From contig NZ_SDDX01000027.1 in NCBI RefSeq assembly GCF_004115925.1, positions 1 to 64,000 of the forward strand: a stretch of DNA of 64,000 bases. The letters are read 5' to 3'. Under the pieces are notes generated by a model that had not been told where the DNA came from, made no database searches, and saw nothing but the letters and a program-made list of their open reading frames with translations. Made by a program: the position numbers and the translations under genes. Origin of the DNA: Lelliottia nimipressuralis (GTDB lineage: Bacteria > Pseudomonadota > Gammaproteobacteria > Enterobacterales > Enterobacteriaceae). How positions within the stretch are numbered: the stretch's first letter is position 1; each line of letters begins with the position of its first letter. Shown here one piece after another: positions 35,049 through 44,491 of the stretch.

Positions 35049-38000
35049 TGCTGTCTGTTTCACCGATTAAGGGCGATGCCGGGTATTACGGCAAGGAAGA
35101 AAACTACTATGTCAGCGGCTCGCTGGAGTCCCGCTGGCTGGGAAAAGGCGCTGAAAAGCTGGGGCTGGAGGGGGCTGTTGATAATAAAACCCTTGATGCC
35201 GTCATGGCCGGAAAACTGCCCGACGGCAGCGACCTCTCCCGTATGTCAGGGGATAAAAATACCCACCGTGCCGGGTACGACCTGACGTTCTCCGCCCCGA
35301 AAGGGGTCTCCATGATGATCCTGATGGGCGGTGACAAGCGGCTTGCCGATGCCTGGAACCGCAGCGTTGATACCGCTATCCGGGAAGTCGAAAAGACGGT
35401 GAGCGCCCGTATAACCGTGGATGGAAAAACGGAAACGGTCGCCACAGACAGTATGGTCGCCGCGCTGTTCGCACATGACACGTCACGTAATCTCGATCCG
35501 CACTATCACATTCACGCCCTGGTGCTGAATGCTACGTTCGCTGAGGGAAAGTGGCGGGCGCTTTCCAGCGACACGAAGACCAAAACCGGTACGGCGGACA
35601 TGGTGTACGCCAATCAGCTGGCTATCGGCAACATCGCCCTGCAGGTGATGCGTAAGGAAGTGCATGCGCTGGGTTATGAAACGGTGGATTCGGGTAAAAA
35701 CGGCCTGTGGGAGCTGAAGGATGTGCCGGTCGAAGCCTTTTCCACGCGAAGCCAGGACATCGAAAACGCCGTCGGTCCGGATGCGTCGGCTAAATCCCGC
35801 GACGTGGCGGTACTGGATACCCGAAAGCCCAAAACCTGGGCTGATGCAGACTTGCTGGTAAAAAGCTGGGTGACGCGGGCGGCACAGCATGGCTTTTCCG
35901 CACAGTCCTACATGGCGGATGCCGCTGAACGTGTGAGTACCGGTGAGGTGCAGGTCGATGCGCCTTCACGTGGCTCTGATGTGGCCCTCGCCGTGAGCGA
36001 AGCCGTTTCGGCGCTGTCGGACAAAAAGGTCCAGTTCACGATGTCTGAGCTACTGGCGGGAACCATTAATCGCCTTCCGGCGGTCTCTGGCGTGTTTGAG
36101 CAGGCGCGGGCGGGCATTGACCAGGCCATCGAACAGCAGCGCCTTATCCCCCTTGATCGTGAAAAGGGCATCTTCACCTCCGATATTCATCTTCTCAATG
36201 AACTCAGCGTGCAGCAGCTGGCGCAGACGATGATGCGTGAACAGCGAACGGAAGTGTTTCCCGACCGCAGTGTTGAGCGTACGGATGTCGCCGGTGATGC
36301 CGTTTCGGTGCTGGCGCAGGACCGCAGCCCGCTGGCGCTGATGTCCGGCAAGGGCGGTGCGCAGGCGCAGCGTGAGCGCATCGCCGACGTGGCGCAGATG
36401 GCGCGCGAGCAGGGGCGTGAGGTGATGGTGCTGGCCTCTGACCGGCGCAGCGGCGCGTTTCTGGCGCAGGATGCGCAGCTGGAAGGGCGCCTGATGCACC
36501 GCACGGGCCTGAACGCAGACACTGTGTTTCCGGCGCACAGCACGCTGATTGTCGAGCAGGCCGAAAAGCTGACGCTGAAAGAGACGCTTCTGGTGCTGGA
36601 AAAAGGGCAGGGCGCGAACGCGCAGGTGGTCTTTATGGACGCGCAGAACCGCGCCGGTACCGGCAATGCCCTGTCTGTACTGAAGGAGAGCGACGTGCCG
36701 CAGTACCGCTTTTACGGCGGTAAGCAGCCGGAAGTGACGCTGGTCAGCGAGCCGGATAAACGGACGCGTTTCGGTGAGGTGGCCCGGCTGTATGTGGAGG
36801 CCGGGCGGAATGGCCGGGACGTGGTGGCGCAGGTTGACGGTCCCGTGGAGCAGAAAACGCTGACCGACGCCATCCGTGAAGCGCGCCGCGATGCCGGTGA
36901 GATTGGTGCGGTGGATACGAAGCTCAGCGTTATTGAGCCGGTATGGCTGGACAGCAAAACCCGCCGACAGCGCGATAACTACCGCCCGGGCATGGTGATG
37001 GAGCAGTGGAGCAGCGAGAAGCGCGAGATGACCCGCTACAGCATCGACCGCGTGGCGGACAAAACCAACTCCCTGGTGCTGGTTTCTGAGGCCGGTGAGC
37101 GTCTGGTGCAGAAAATCAGCAAACTGGATGGCAGCTGGAGCCTGTTCAGGGCGAAAACGCTCAGCGTGGCGCAGGGGGATGAGCTGCGCGCGCTGGGGCG
37201 CGAAGCGAAGGGCAGTATTAAGGCCGGTGAGCGTTATACCGTGCAGTCCACCGACGAGGGCAAACTGGTTCTGCAGTCTGGCGAGCGCAGCGTGGAGCTG
37301 GATACCTCCCGCGCGCTGAAGCTGTCACACGACTATGTTGAGAGCGTGGGCAGCAGCGTGAGCGCGGACCGTCAGGTGCTGGCTCTGCTGCCCGGACAGC
37401 GGCTGACGGCAGATTCACTCACCCGGCTGTCGCGCAGCGGCAGCGAGATTCATGTCTTTACTCCCCTTGAGCGGTCGCGGGCGGAAAAGCGCGTGCTGGC
37501 CAGTCCGGTGGTACGCCTGGCAAGCGAGCGGGTTATGGATTCTGTTGATGCTGCGGATTTATCCGGTGCGGTAGAGGCCCGACGCGATCAGCTGATGTCG
37601 CCGGCTGAACAGGCCGTCAGCCTGGCCGTGCCGCTGGCGCAGAACGGTAACATCCAGATGTCCCGTGTGGACCTGCTGTCCCGCGCTCTGTCATCGGGCG
37701 TGCCGTTTGCTGACGTCAGTGCGGAAATTCAGCGTCAGACGGAAAGCGGGGACCTGATACACCTGCCGGTGGTGTCGGGCGCCGGTACCGATGTGCTGGT
37801 TCCGCGCGTGGCGTATGAGATGGAGAAAACCGTTATCCGGACCATTGCGGAGGGGAAAGACGCCGTATCACCGCTGATGGAAGCGGTGCCTGCCGGTGTG
37901 CTGAAGGGGCTGACGCAGGGTCAGACGGCGGCGACGAAGCTGATACTGGAAAGTACCGACCGTTTCCTGGGTGTGCAGGGGTATGCCGGGGTGGGGAAAA

Positions 38001-40240
38001 CCACTCAGTACCGCGCGGTGATGAGGGTCATTGGTACGCTGCCGGAAGACAAACGTCCGTTCGTTATCGGGCTGGGGCCGACGCACCGCGCGGTGAAAGA
38101 GATGCGCGATGCGGGCGTTCCGGCGCAGACGCTGGCCAGCTTTCTCAGCGAACACCGACAGGCGCTGCTAAGCGATGAGAAGCCTGATTTCAGCAACACC
38201 CTGTTCCTCACCGATGAAAGCTCAATGATAGGCAACCGTGACATGGCCGAGCTGCACCAGGTTGTCGCCGCCAGTCACGGTCGTATGGTATCGAGCGGGG
38301 ATGAAGCGCAGCTGCAGCCGATTGCGGCAGGCACGCCGTTCCGCCTGATGCAGCAGCGCAGCGCCGCTGACGTGGCCATCATGCAGGAGATTGTTCGCCA
38401 GACCCCCGAGCTGCGACCGGCGGTCGAGAGCGTGATTGCCGGCAGGGTCACTGAATCCCTTGAGCGAGTGGAGGCCGTCTCTCCGGCCATGGTGCCGCGT
38501 AAAGCCGGAGCCTGGGTGCCTGAGCAGTCAGTGATGGAGTTTAAGCGCGAAAAGCCTGAAGACGGTGCTGCCCGGGAGATGCCTGCCGAAGCGTCAGATG
38601 ATGTCAGGACAGGGCCTGCGAGTGCCATAGAGGCTATCGTCAGCGACTGGCGCGGTCGCACCCGCGAGGCGCAGGAGCAGACGCTGGTTGTGGCGCAGCT
38701 GAACGCCGACCGCCGCGCCATCAATGAAGGTATCCACCAGGCGCGCCGGGAAGACGGTGATATCGGGCAGGAGGAGCGACATCTGTCCGTGCTGTCTCCC
38801 GTGCGGGTGCCAGAGAATACGCTGCGCTCGGCTGACGGTTTTGCGCAGTATACCGGCAGGACGGTAATGCTGAACCAGCAGTACTACACCATCACCGGTA
38901 CCGATACGAAAAACGGTGTGGTGTATTTCCGCGACCGGGATGGTCATGAAATCATGATTTCACCCCAGGAGAACACCGCGCAGGATATCTCCGTCTATGA
39001 AACCCGAACGCTTGCCGTCAGCGAGGGGGATAAGGTCTTGTTCAACCGCACCGACACGGACCGGGGCTACGTGGCCAACGATGTCTGGACGGTGGTGGGG
39101 TTTGCAGAGAACGGCGGTATCCGCTTTGGTCGCGACGGGCAGGAAAAGCTGCTGTATCCGGATGCGGAGGATGCCGACCGGCATATTGACCTGGCCTATG
39201 CCGTCACGGTCAACGGCTCCCAGGGGGCAAGTGCGAAGCTTGTTATCGGCCTCGCCGGCATCGAGGGCGGACGCAAAATGATGGCCTCGATGGAGTCCTG
39301 GTACGTGACATTGTCACGCGCGGTGACGCATATGCAGACCTATACCGACGATACGGCGGGCTGGGTGAAGCGGATTGAAGGCGCAGAGAAGCGCCTGACA
39401 GCACATGACATGCTGCATCAGCAGAGTGATGTGAGGGCCGGGACCGCCAGCTGGTTGCTGGAAAATGCGGTGTCGCTGGAGAAAACCGGCCTCGGTCGTC
39501 AGGTACTGAATACCGCACAGCTGGCAGGCGAGACGTTGGCCAGCTTTATTGCGCCAGGAAAGAAATATCCGGCGCCCTATATGGCGCTACCCGTCTGGAA
39601 CCAGTACGGCAAAGAGCGCGGCGTGCTGCTGACGGAGATCCGCCTCAGTGACGAGGGACGCCGTCTGCAGCTGGGCGATGAGCACCGGCTGATGGGGGCG
39701 GAAGACGCACGGTTTGCGGGTCTGCAGTCCAGCCGGAACGGCGAAACGCTGCAGGCTGACGATTTTGCACAGGCGCTGCAGCTGGCGCGTGAGAATCCGG
39801 AGAGCGGGGTGATCATCCGCCTGGAGGGCGATGAGTCGCTGCTGAATGCACAGCGTTTGACGGGGGGCAGGGTTGAAGAGAGTGAGCCCGTGGTGGTGCC
39901 GGTCACGGAAGAGGAGCCGCTCCCCCTCTTGCCAGAGAAGGATGTAACGGGTCACACAGATTCAGAACATGCCGTACGCCAGGTTGCGCAGGAACTTCAA
40001 CAGGACCCACTTTTCGGATTCATACAGAAATCAGACCTGGTAAATATAGTCCCCGGGGAAAAGCAGACACCTGATATTCGTGTGGATATTGCTGACCACA
40101 AAATACAGCAGGCCATCGAGCAGGTAGCCGCTGAGCTGGGCGGTAAATCAGGGCATGATGTGACACATCGTCTGCAGCAGCAGGAGCGGGAATGGGTTCC
40201 TGAACAGGAGCACAGCCTGGAGAAGACGTTCGGAGAGTGA
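35048..40240 (+). CDS. traI: TraI relaxase-helicase
   Basis: A 1730-residue bifunctional relaxase and 5'-3' helicase (F 1756). The relaxase has the tyrosine cluster Tyr13-Tyr14 and Tyr20-Tyr21 (GYYGKEENYY) and the three-His metal site in HDTSRNLDPHYHIHA near 143-156. A vestigial helicase domain follows (LMSGKGGAQAQ near 430). The active RecD-like helicase has Walker A YAGVGKTTQY near 979 and Walker B FLTDESSMIG near 1053. The ATG at 35048 overlaps the traD stop. The C-terminal ~250 residues are less conserved. It would nick the minus strand at oriT. Confidence 0.96.
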   Translation: MLSVSPIKGDAGYYGKEENYYVSGSLESRWLGKGAEKLGLEGAVDNKTLDAVMAGKLPDGSDLSRMSGDKNTHRAGYDLTFSAPKGVSMMILMGGDKRLADAWNRSVDTAIREVEKTVSARITVDGKTETVATDSMVAALFAHDTSRNLDPHYHIHALVLNATFAEGKWRALSSDTKTKTGTADMVYANQLAIGNIALQVMRKEVHALGYETVDSGKNGLWELKDVPVEAFSTRSQDIENAVGPDASAKSRDVAVLDTRKPKTWADADLLVKSWVTRAAQHGFSAQSYMADAAERVSTGEVQVDAPSRGSDVALAVSEAVSALSDKKVQFTMSELLAGTINRLPAVSGVFEQARAGIDQAIEQQRLIPLDREKGIFTSDIHLLNELSVQQLAQTMMREQRTEVFPDRSVERTDVAGDAVSVLAQDRSPLALMSGKGGAQAQRERIADVAQMAREQGREVMVLASDRRSGAFLAQDAQLEGRLMHRTGLNADTVFPAHSTLIVEQAEKLTLKETLLVLEKGQGANAQVVFMDAQNRAGTGNALSVLKESDVPQYRFYGGKQPEVTLVSEPDKRTRFGEVARLYVEAGRNGRDVVAQVDGPVEQKTLTDAIREARRDAGEIGAVDTKLSVIEPVWLDSKTRRQRDNYRPGMVMEQWSSEKREMTRYSIDRVADKTNSLVLVSEAGERLVQKISKLDGSWSLFRAKTLSVAQGDELRALGREAKGSIKAGERYTVQSTDEGKLVLQSGERSVELDTSRALKLSHDYVESVGSSVSADRQVLALLPGQRLTADSLTRLSRSGSEIHVFTPLERSRAEKRVLASPVVRLASERVMDSVDAADLSGAVEARRDQLMSPAEQAVSLAVPLAQNGNIQMSRVDLLSRALSSGVPFADVSAEIQRQTESGDLIHLPVVSGAGTDVLVPRVAYEMEKTVIRTIAEGKDAVSPLMEAVPAGVLKGLTQGQTAATKLILESTDRFLGVQGYAGVGKTTQYRAVMRVIGTLPEDKRPFVIGLGPTHRAVKEMRDAGVPAQTLASFLSEHRQALLSDEKPDFSNTLFLTDESSMIGNRDMAELHQVVAASHGRMVSSGDEAQLQPIAAGTPFRLMQQRSAADVAIMQEIVRQTPELRPAVESVIAGRVTESLERVEAVSPAMVPRKAGAWVPEQSVMEFKREKPEDGAAREMPAEASDDVRTGPASAIEAIVSDWRGRTREAQEQTLVVAQLNADRRAINEGIHQARREDGDIGQEERHLSVLSPVRVPENTLRSADGFAQYTGRTVMLNQQYYTITGTDTKNGVVYFRDRDGHEIMISPQENTAQDISVYETRTLAVSEGDKVLFNRTDTDRGYVANDVWTVVGFAENGGIRFGRDGQEKLLYPDAEDADRHIDLAYAVTVNGSQGASAKLVIGLAGIEGGRKMMASMESWYVTLSRAVTHMQTYTDDTAGWVKRIEGAEKRLTAHDMLHQQSDVRAGTASWLLENAVSLEKTGLGRQVLNTAQLAGETLASFIAPGKKYPAPYMALPVWNQYGKERGVLLTEIRLSDEGRRLQLGDEHRLMGAEDARFAGLQSSRNGETLQADDFAQALQLARENPESGVIIRLEGDESLLNAQRLTGGRVEESEPVVVPVTEEEPLPLLPEKDVTGHTDSEHAVRQVAQELQQDPLFGFIQKSDLVNIVPGEKQTPDIRVDIADHKIQQAIEQVAAELGGKSGHDVTHRLQQQEREWVPEQEHSLEKTFGE

Positions 40241-40331
40241 TGCCTCCCCGTCGCGTTCAGGGTGTTCGGTGCTCGCGTTGCTGCGCTCCGCCTCAACCTG
40301 AACGTTCCGGGCAGGAATGTTTAAGGAGTGA

Positions 40332-40949
40332 GTGGTTGTGGATAGGTCCGTCATAGCGGTATTTGTGGTGTTGTCGGTTGTGGTGTTTGGTCTTGAAATC
40401 GCGATTGTCCGGCTCGTGCGGGCCGTCAAAGGGCGCGGTCATCCCGTACTGGCGGCGCTCAGGCTGAACGGGATTAAGCCCGGGCCTGCAGAGTATCTGC
40501 TCTGTAAGCGGCAGGTCTGGGAGTCGGCTGAAACGCTGATGACAGCGAGGGAGCAGCATTTTCTGCGCAGGTTGTCTCAGCAGGTGGATGAGCGCCGCTG
40601 GCGACTGTGTCCCCAGGTCAGGGTGGCCGATATTGCGCGTATCACGCCGGATATCCCGGAACGTTCCGCCACGTGGTGGCAACTGTTCCGGATGGCATCC
40701 CAGTGGCACTGCGATGTTGTGATCGTGGACAGGGAGAGCTTCCGGATAGTGGCGGCGGTTGAGCTGGATGATGCGTCACACCTGAAACAGCGGAGAGTCC
40801 GGCGTGACATCCTGCTGGAAGAGGTGCTGAGACAGGCGGGCATACCGCTGATCAGTGACCGCAATCTCACTCAGTTGATCAGGCAGGTTTCAGGTCATTT
40901 GGCGGCGAAGGCGGCGAAAAACGAGAGCGCTTCCATGGGGAAATGCTAA
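40332..40949 (+). CDS. DUF2726 protein with N-terminal membrane anchor
   Basis: A 205-residue protein: one N-terminal helix (VIAVFVVLSVVVFGLEIAIV), then a DUF2726 domain (CPQVRVADI, WHCDVVIVDRESFRIVAAVELDDASH, VLRQAGIPLI) whose D-x-E/Q-x-D spacing suggests a nuclease-like or topoisomerase-primase-like fold. TTTAAGGAGTGA precedes GTG 40332; GTG 40338 is close. It follows traI where F has traX and finO, neither of which was found. Function unknown. Confidence 0.75.
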   Translation: MVVDRSVIAVFVVLSVVVFGLEIAIVRLVRAVKGRGHPVLAALRLNGIKPGPAEYLLCKRQVWESAETLMTAREQHFLRRLSQQVDERRWRLCPQVRVADIARITPDIPERSATWWQLFRMASQWHCDVVIVDRESFRIVAAVELDDASHLKQRRVRRDILLEEVLRQAGIPLISDRNLTQLIRQVSGHLAAKAAKNESASMGKC

Positions 40950-41110
40950 CAAACTGAACCTTAACGACAAATTTATCCGTACAGTCAGGATCTGCTGACC
41001 CGCGCCTGCGCCAACAGGCACAGGGTCCCCCGAAATAAGCATTCGCTCAATAGCGTAAGCTGTAGTAATCTCTGCAAAATGATCCTTTTTTGATCCTTGA
41101 GGGGGCAGAG

Positions 41111-41359
41111 ATGTCACAGGCCGCTAATGTAGAAACTTCCTCAGCGAAACCTAAGCGCTCGTACCGTAAAGGCCAGCCATTGACTGCAAGTGAAAGACAG
41201 CTTGCCTCAGTGGCTCGCAAACGTGAAACGCATAAAGAAATTAAGGTTTTTGTTCGTAAAGCACTAAAAGACCGAATGCTTGAGGTCTGTGAAGCGGAAG
41301 GCCTGACTCAGGCAGAGTTCATTGAGACGCTGCTGGAACGAGAACTGGCTGAGCGATAA
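41111..41359 (+). CDS. copB: CopB (RepA2) copy-number repressor
   Basis: An 82-residue RepFIIA copy-control repressor (RSYRKGQPLTASERQLASVARKRETHKEIKVFVRKALKDRMLEVCEAEGLTQAEFIE), close to CopB of R1. It represses the repA promoter that lies between copB and the CopT leader. ATG 41111 follows GAGGGGGCAGAG; the longer frame start at 41090 is not needed. Confidence 0.92.
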   Translation: MSQAANVETSSAKPKRSYRKGQPLTASERQLASVARKRETHKEIKVFVRKALKDRMLEVCEAEGLTQAEFIETLLERELAER

Positions 41360-41497
41360 ATCAGAAACATCAAGACTTCACAATCTTGATTGCGATTGTT
41401 TTGAGTGCTAGATTACTGATCGCTCGTGATTTTTTGGCCGGCCACGCCGTAAGGTGGCAGGGAACTGGTTCTGAAGAGGTGTCAACCCGGAACCAGA

Positions 41498-41586
41498 AAA
41501 GCAAGAACCCCGATAATCTCTCTATGTTTGGCGACGCAGAAGATTACCGGGGCCCACTCAAAACTGTATAGCCATCAATCAGGCTA
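41498..41586 (-). ncRNA. copA: CopA (IncRNA) antisense RNA
   Basis: The + strand from GCAAGAACCCCGATAATC through GGCGACGCAGAAGATTACCGGGG to ATAGCCATCAATCAGGCTAT matches the CopT/CopA region of R1 closely. The minus-strand RNA would start near 41586 and end with the ATTATCGGGGTTCTTGC hairpin-terminator. Its loop contains a TTGGCG core as in R1. It pairs with the repA leader and blocks tap translation, which sets copy number and incompatibility. Confidence 0.8.
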
Positions 41587-41604
41587 TGCAGGGAGTATAT
41601 TTGC

Positions 41605-41679
41605 GTGCTCAGAAAAGTTCAAGATCAGATTCTGTGCCGACTCCTTCCGTGTATTGTAAGAGCAGGAAGATGTGGCTGA
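41605..41679 (+). CDS. tap: Tap leader peptide of the repA mRNA
   Basis: A 24-codon leader ([24 protein letters not shown]) aligned along its length with R1 Tap (KVQDFFLCSLLLRIVSAG). The GTG at 41605 follows GGGAGTATATTTGC. In R1 translation of tap is required to open the repA start and CopA blocks it. Here its TGA (41677-41679) overlaps not repA but the GTG of an inserted cistron at 41672. Confidence 0.85.
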   Translation: MLRKVQDQILCRLLPCIVRAGRCG

Positions 41680-42199
41680 GAAGAACAAGCCATCGTTGCA
41701 CTGGAGTCAGTTCGATGCCGGGGAACACATCTGTTTCCATTCACTAATAGCGAAGAGCACTGAATCAGATCTTCATATTGATTCCAGCGAGTATGCTCAC
41801 CCATTCTGCAGCCTTCTCCAGAAAAGAGCCCAGTTTGACTCTTTCAAAGATCTGATCTTCATCAGAGGTTTGCTTGCAACAGTACATGGTAAACGAAAAA
41901 ACAAAATCAGCGTGTCGATGGTTAGTGTTTATGTTTCCCTCGTACAGGTAATGTGCGCCCACTATATCCCTGATACAAACAAAGTTAACTTATCTGTTAA
42001 ACAGCTTGCGGCTTGTAGTAGGTTTTCATATACCCGTGTCTGGAGAGCGCTCAAGACTCTTGATAATGTTCTTAATCTCATCGCTTTTGAGGGCGGAGCC
42101 ATCTGGTTCAGACCAGATATGTTCGAAACTTTACGTGTCGGATCAGATGAGCTAACCGCCGCCCGTAGGAGCAATAGTGTTGGAGGAGGACATGACTGA
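41672..42199 (+). CDS. Extra RepA-like winged-helix protein between tap and repA
   Basis: A 175-residue protein of no named family. Its centre ([52 protein letters not shown]) parallels RepA's [29 protein letters not shown] and [18 protein letters not shown], so it looks like a lone RepA-type winged helix. GTG 41672 overlaps the tap stop exactly as repA does in R1, and its own stop overlaps repA's ATG by 8 bp (ATGACTGA). It could be an accessory initiator, a dominant-negative regulator, or a translational spacer. The frame is clean and coupled on both sides, so it is very likely real. Confidence 0.75.
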   Translation: MAEKNKPSLHWSQFDAGEHICFHSLIAKSTESDLHIDSSEYAHPFCSLLQKRAQFDSFKDLIFIRGLLATVHGKRKNKISVSMVSVYVSLVQVMCAHYIPDTNKVNLSVKQLAACSRFSYTRVWRALKTLDNVLNLIAFEGGAIWFRPDMFETLRVGSDELTAARRSNSVGGGHD

Positions 42200-43049
42200 T
42201 CTCCTTCAAAACCATTATTCACAGGTTAAAAATCCGAATCCGGTATTCACGCCGCGGATGGGGAAAAAGACGCTGCCGTTCTGCCGTAAACTGATGGCGA
42301 AAGCCGAAGGCTTCACGTCCCGTTTCGATTTTTCCATTCATGTGGCCTTCGTACGGTCGCTAGGGAAGCGTCATCGCATGCCTCCGGTGCTGCGCCGCCG
42401 CGCCATTGATGCGCTGCTGCAGGGGTTGTGTTTCCACTATGATCCGCTGGCCAACCGTGTTCAGCGTTCCATCACCAACCTGGCTATCGAATGCGGTCTG
42501 GCCACAGAGTCAAAAAGTGGCAATCTGTCCATCACTCGCGCCACTCGGGCGCTAAAGTTTATGGCGGAGCTGGGGCTTATTACCTACCAGACTGAATATG
42601 ATCCGCTGATTGGCTGCAATATCCCGACCGATATCACTTTAACGCCTGCACTGTTCTCCGCGCTCGACATCTCTGATGTTGCCGTGGTGGCTGCCCGTCG
42701 CAGCCGTGTTGAATGGGAAAATAAACAGCGCAAAAAGCAAAATCTGAAGCCGCTTGAGATGGACGAGCTGATAGCGAAGGCCTGGCGGTTTGTGCGCGAA
42801 CGGTTCCGCAGCTACCAGTCCGAACGTAAGCAGCATGGCCTGAAACGCGCCCGTGCACGTCGTGATGCGAACAAAACCCGTAAGGACATTGTGACTCTGG
42901 TGAAGCAGCAGCTTACGCGGGAATACGCAAGCGGACGATTTACCGGCGGTATTGATGCCATGAAGCGAGAGGTGGAACGGCGCGTGACAGAGCGTATGCT
43001 GATGTCGCGCGGAAACAACTACACACGCCTTGCTACCGTCCCCATATAA
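42192..43049 (+). CDS. repA: RepA replication initiator (RepFIIA family)
   Basis: A 285-residue IncFII-type RepA, strongly like R1 RepA throughout ([95 protein letters not shown]). It acts in cis at oriR just downstream. The ATG at 42192 has a strong GGAGGAGGA site inside the upstream ORF; R1 uses GTG with no such site and depends on tap. Thus coupling and ribosome entry differ from R1. Confidence 0.95.
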   Translation: MTDLLQNHYSQVKNPNPVFTPRMGKKTLPFCRKLMAKAEGFTSRFDFSIHVAFVRSLGKRHRMPPVLRRRAIDALLQGLCFHYDPLANRVQRSITNLAIECGLATESKSGNLSITRATRALKFMAELGLITYQTEYDPLIGCNIPTDITLTPALFSALDISDVAVVAARRSRVEWENKQRKKQNLKPLEMDELIAKAWRFVRERFRSYQSERKQHGLKRARARRDANKTRKDIVTLVKQQLTREYASGRFTGGIDAMKREVERRVTERMLMSRGNNYTRLATVPI

Positions 43050-43950
43050 CCCTCCTTATTGAAAAATCCGGCCGACGCCGGAGAATTTCGCACGTCTGTT
43101 GGCAAGTGCTGCTTGTTATCTGAGCTAAACGCCCATTTTCTTAATCCTAAAAGCCACCTCCAGGCATTTGAATAGCCAGAAACTACATTGCAGGTTTCTG
43201 TATCTGACGCTTAATTCAGTTGTTAACATATAACTGCAAGGGAACTTTCCATAGGGTTACAACCGCAGTGTTCACAATGTGCCACGCGGACTTGTTACAG
43301 GGTGCGTGGTTTCCTTTAAAAACCTGCTCTGTACTTCTTTTAAATACATAATCTTTATTTCTTATAAATACAGAGCCTATTCGTCACCTGAGCTGTGGAC
43401 AGCCTCCTGACAATGCTCGTTCTTGCAGCGGACTTAGTCCGCGCCGGTTCAATAAGAACCTTATGTAGCTCCCATCGCTACGCGACGGGCCCCGGAATTT
43501 TATTAGTTACAACACTCTAAATTTCATTAAGGAAACTGCAGAGCAGATCAGCGACCTTATGCCCCTCTCAACCCACGATAAACCGTGCACAGCGGCAACA
43601 TCTGAGCCGTGACCCACCACTGAAAAGCGAGCGCGCCCGGGCCGAAGGCCCGGAACACCATCGCTTTTAATAATGGATGTTGTAACTAGATTTCTTTATT
43701 GCTGTCAGTAATGTTGCTGTAAGATTTGAGTACACGCTCGTAAGCGCCCCAAAGGGCCGCTAACGCGGAGATACGCCACAGCTGCGGCTTCGCCTTGCTG
43801 TGACCACTCCGACCGCGCACTGAAAGTGCAGTGTTGCTGTCAGCGGGGTTTAGCCTGGCAGGGAGGAGGGGGTGCTAGCGTAGCTGTCCTTTGTAAGAAG
43901 ACTTAAGTAAAGAGATCCACTCACCCCGGAGTCGGAAAAGAAAAACCCCG
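43050..43950. other. oriV: CIS element and origin of replication (oriR), RepFIIA type
   Basis: Non-coding DNA strongly like R1 from CIS on. AACTGCAAGGGAACTTTCC and GGGTTACAACC (43231-43265) match the RepA-binding start of oriR1, followed by TTACAGGGTGC, an AT-rich stretch (43315-43375) and AGCTGTGGACAGC. The DnaA-box position (TTATCCACA in R1) reads TTGTTAACA (43220-43228). A perfect palindrome, GCGGACTTAGTCCGC, lies at 43428-43442. The later block ACACGCTCGTAAGCG to CGCTAACGCGGAGATACGCC is also conserved with R1 downstream DNA. Confidence 0.85.
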
Positions 43951-43971
43951 CGCAATACTGCGCGGTCGTAT
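43949..43971 (-). terminator. Minus-strand hairpin with T tract
   Basis: CCGCGC (43951-43956 region) pairs with GCGCGG and the minus-strand exit reads GGGGTTTTTC, so it looks like an intrinsic terminator for leftward transcription, or a palindrome guarding the origin region. Confidence 0.45.
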
Positions 43972-44108
43972 CGCTTCGCTCCCATGCCCTTCGGGCATCA
44001 CAAAATTGCAGATGCCTTTGGGTTGTTTACCCTTTATATATGTATGGCTTTATAGTGAGAGGTATGATGAAAAACTAATAATGCGAGGTGGTTGTGGATA
44101 TAGAAACA

Positions 44109-44414
44109 ATGGAAAAAACGCTCAATTACTCTTTAAAAGTCTTGCGCGAACGTGATTACTCCAGGCTCGAAGACGATGCTCAGCAGGCAATACTGTCCCT
44201 GTTTATCGACGATGGTGCTAAACCTTCAAAATTAGGACGCCAGACGCTGGCCATGCACGCCGGTATGCTGGGACAGATGACCAGCACTTCCCGCCTTGAA
44301 ATCCTGGCAATGGATTTGCTGATGGCCTGTGATAAAGCGGAAGTCATGGACGCACTGTCAAAAATTACGGACATCCTGAGTACGCCTGAATTTACTGAAA
44401 TTACGCGGGTTTAA
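44109..44414 (+). CDS. Small plasmid protein of unknown function
   Basis: A 101-residue helical protein (MEKTLNYSLKVLRERDYSRLEDDAQQAILSLFIDDGAKPSKLG). I recognise no domain. ATG 44109 is chosen because a decayed duplicate at 51571 aligns from its own ATG at this point; GTG 44088 or 44094, nearer the AGGTGG motif, are alternatives. It is followed by the DUF2913 gene, and the two are duplicated together, so they probably work as a unit. Confidence 0.65.
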   Translation: MEKTLNYSLKVLRERDYSRLEDDAQQAILSLFIDDGAKPSKLGRQTLAMHAGMLGQMTSTSRLEILAMDLLMACDKAEVMDALSKITDILSTPEFTEITRV

Positions 44415-44491
44415 TCAGAATTTTTGCCGGTGAGACGTTAAAGTATCCGGGTTATACTATTGAAATCATTAATTCTGCCGGCAATTTGCTT

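Noticed and set aside
34035..35063. 342-codon minus-strand frame over traD
   Set aside because: Mirror of the traD coding strand; no start site or family.
40950..41110. finO after traI
   Set aside because: No FinO/ProQ-like frame is present between the DUF2726 gene and copB.
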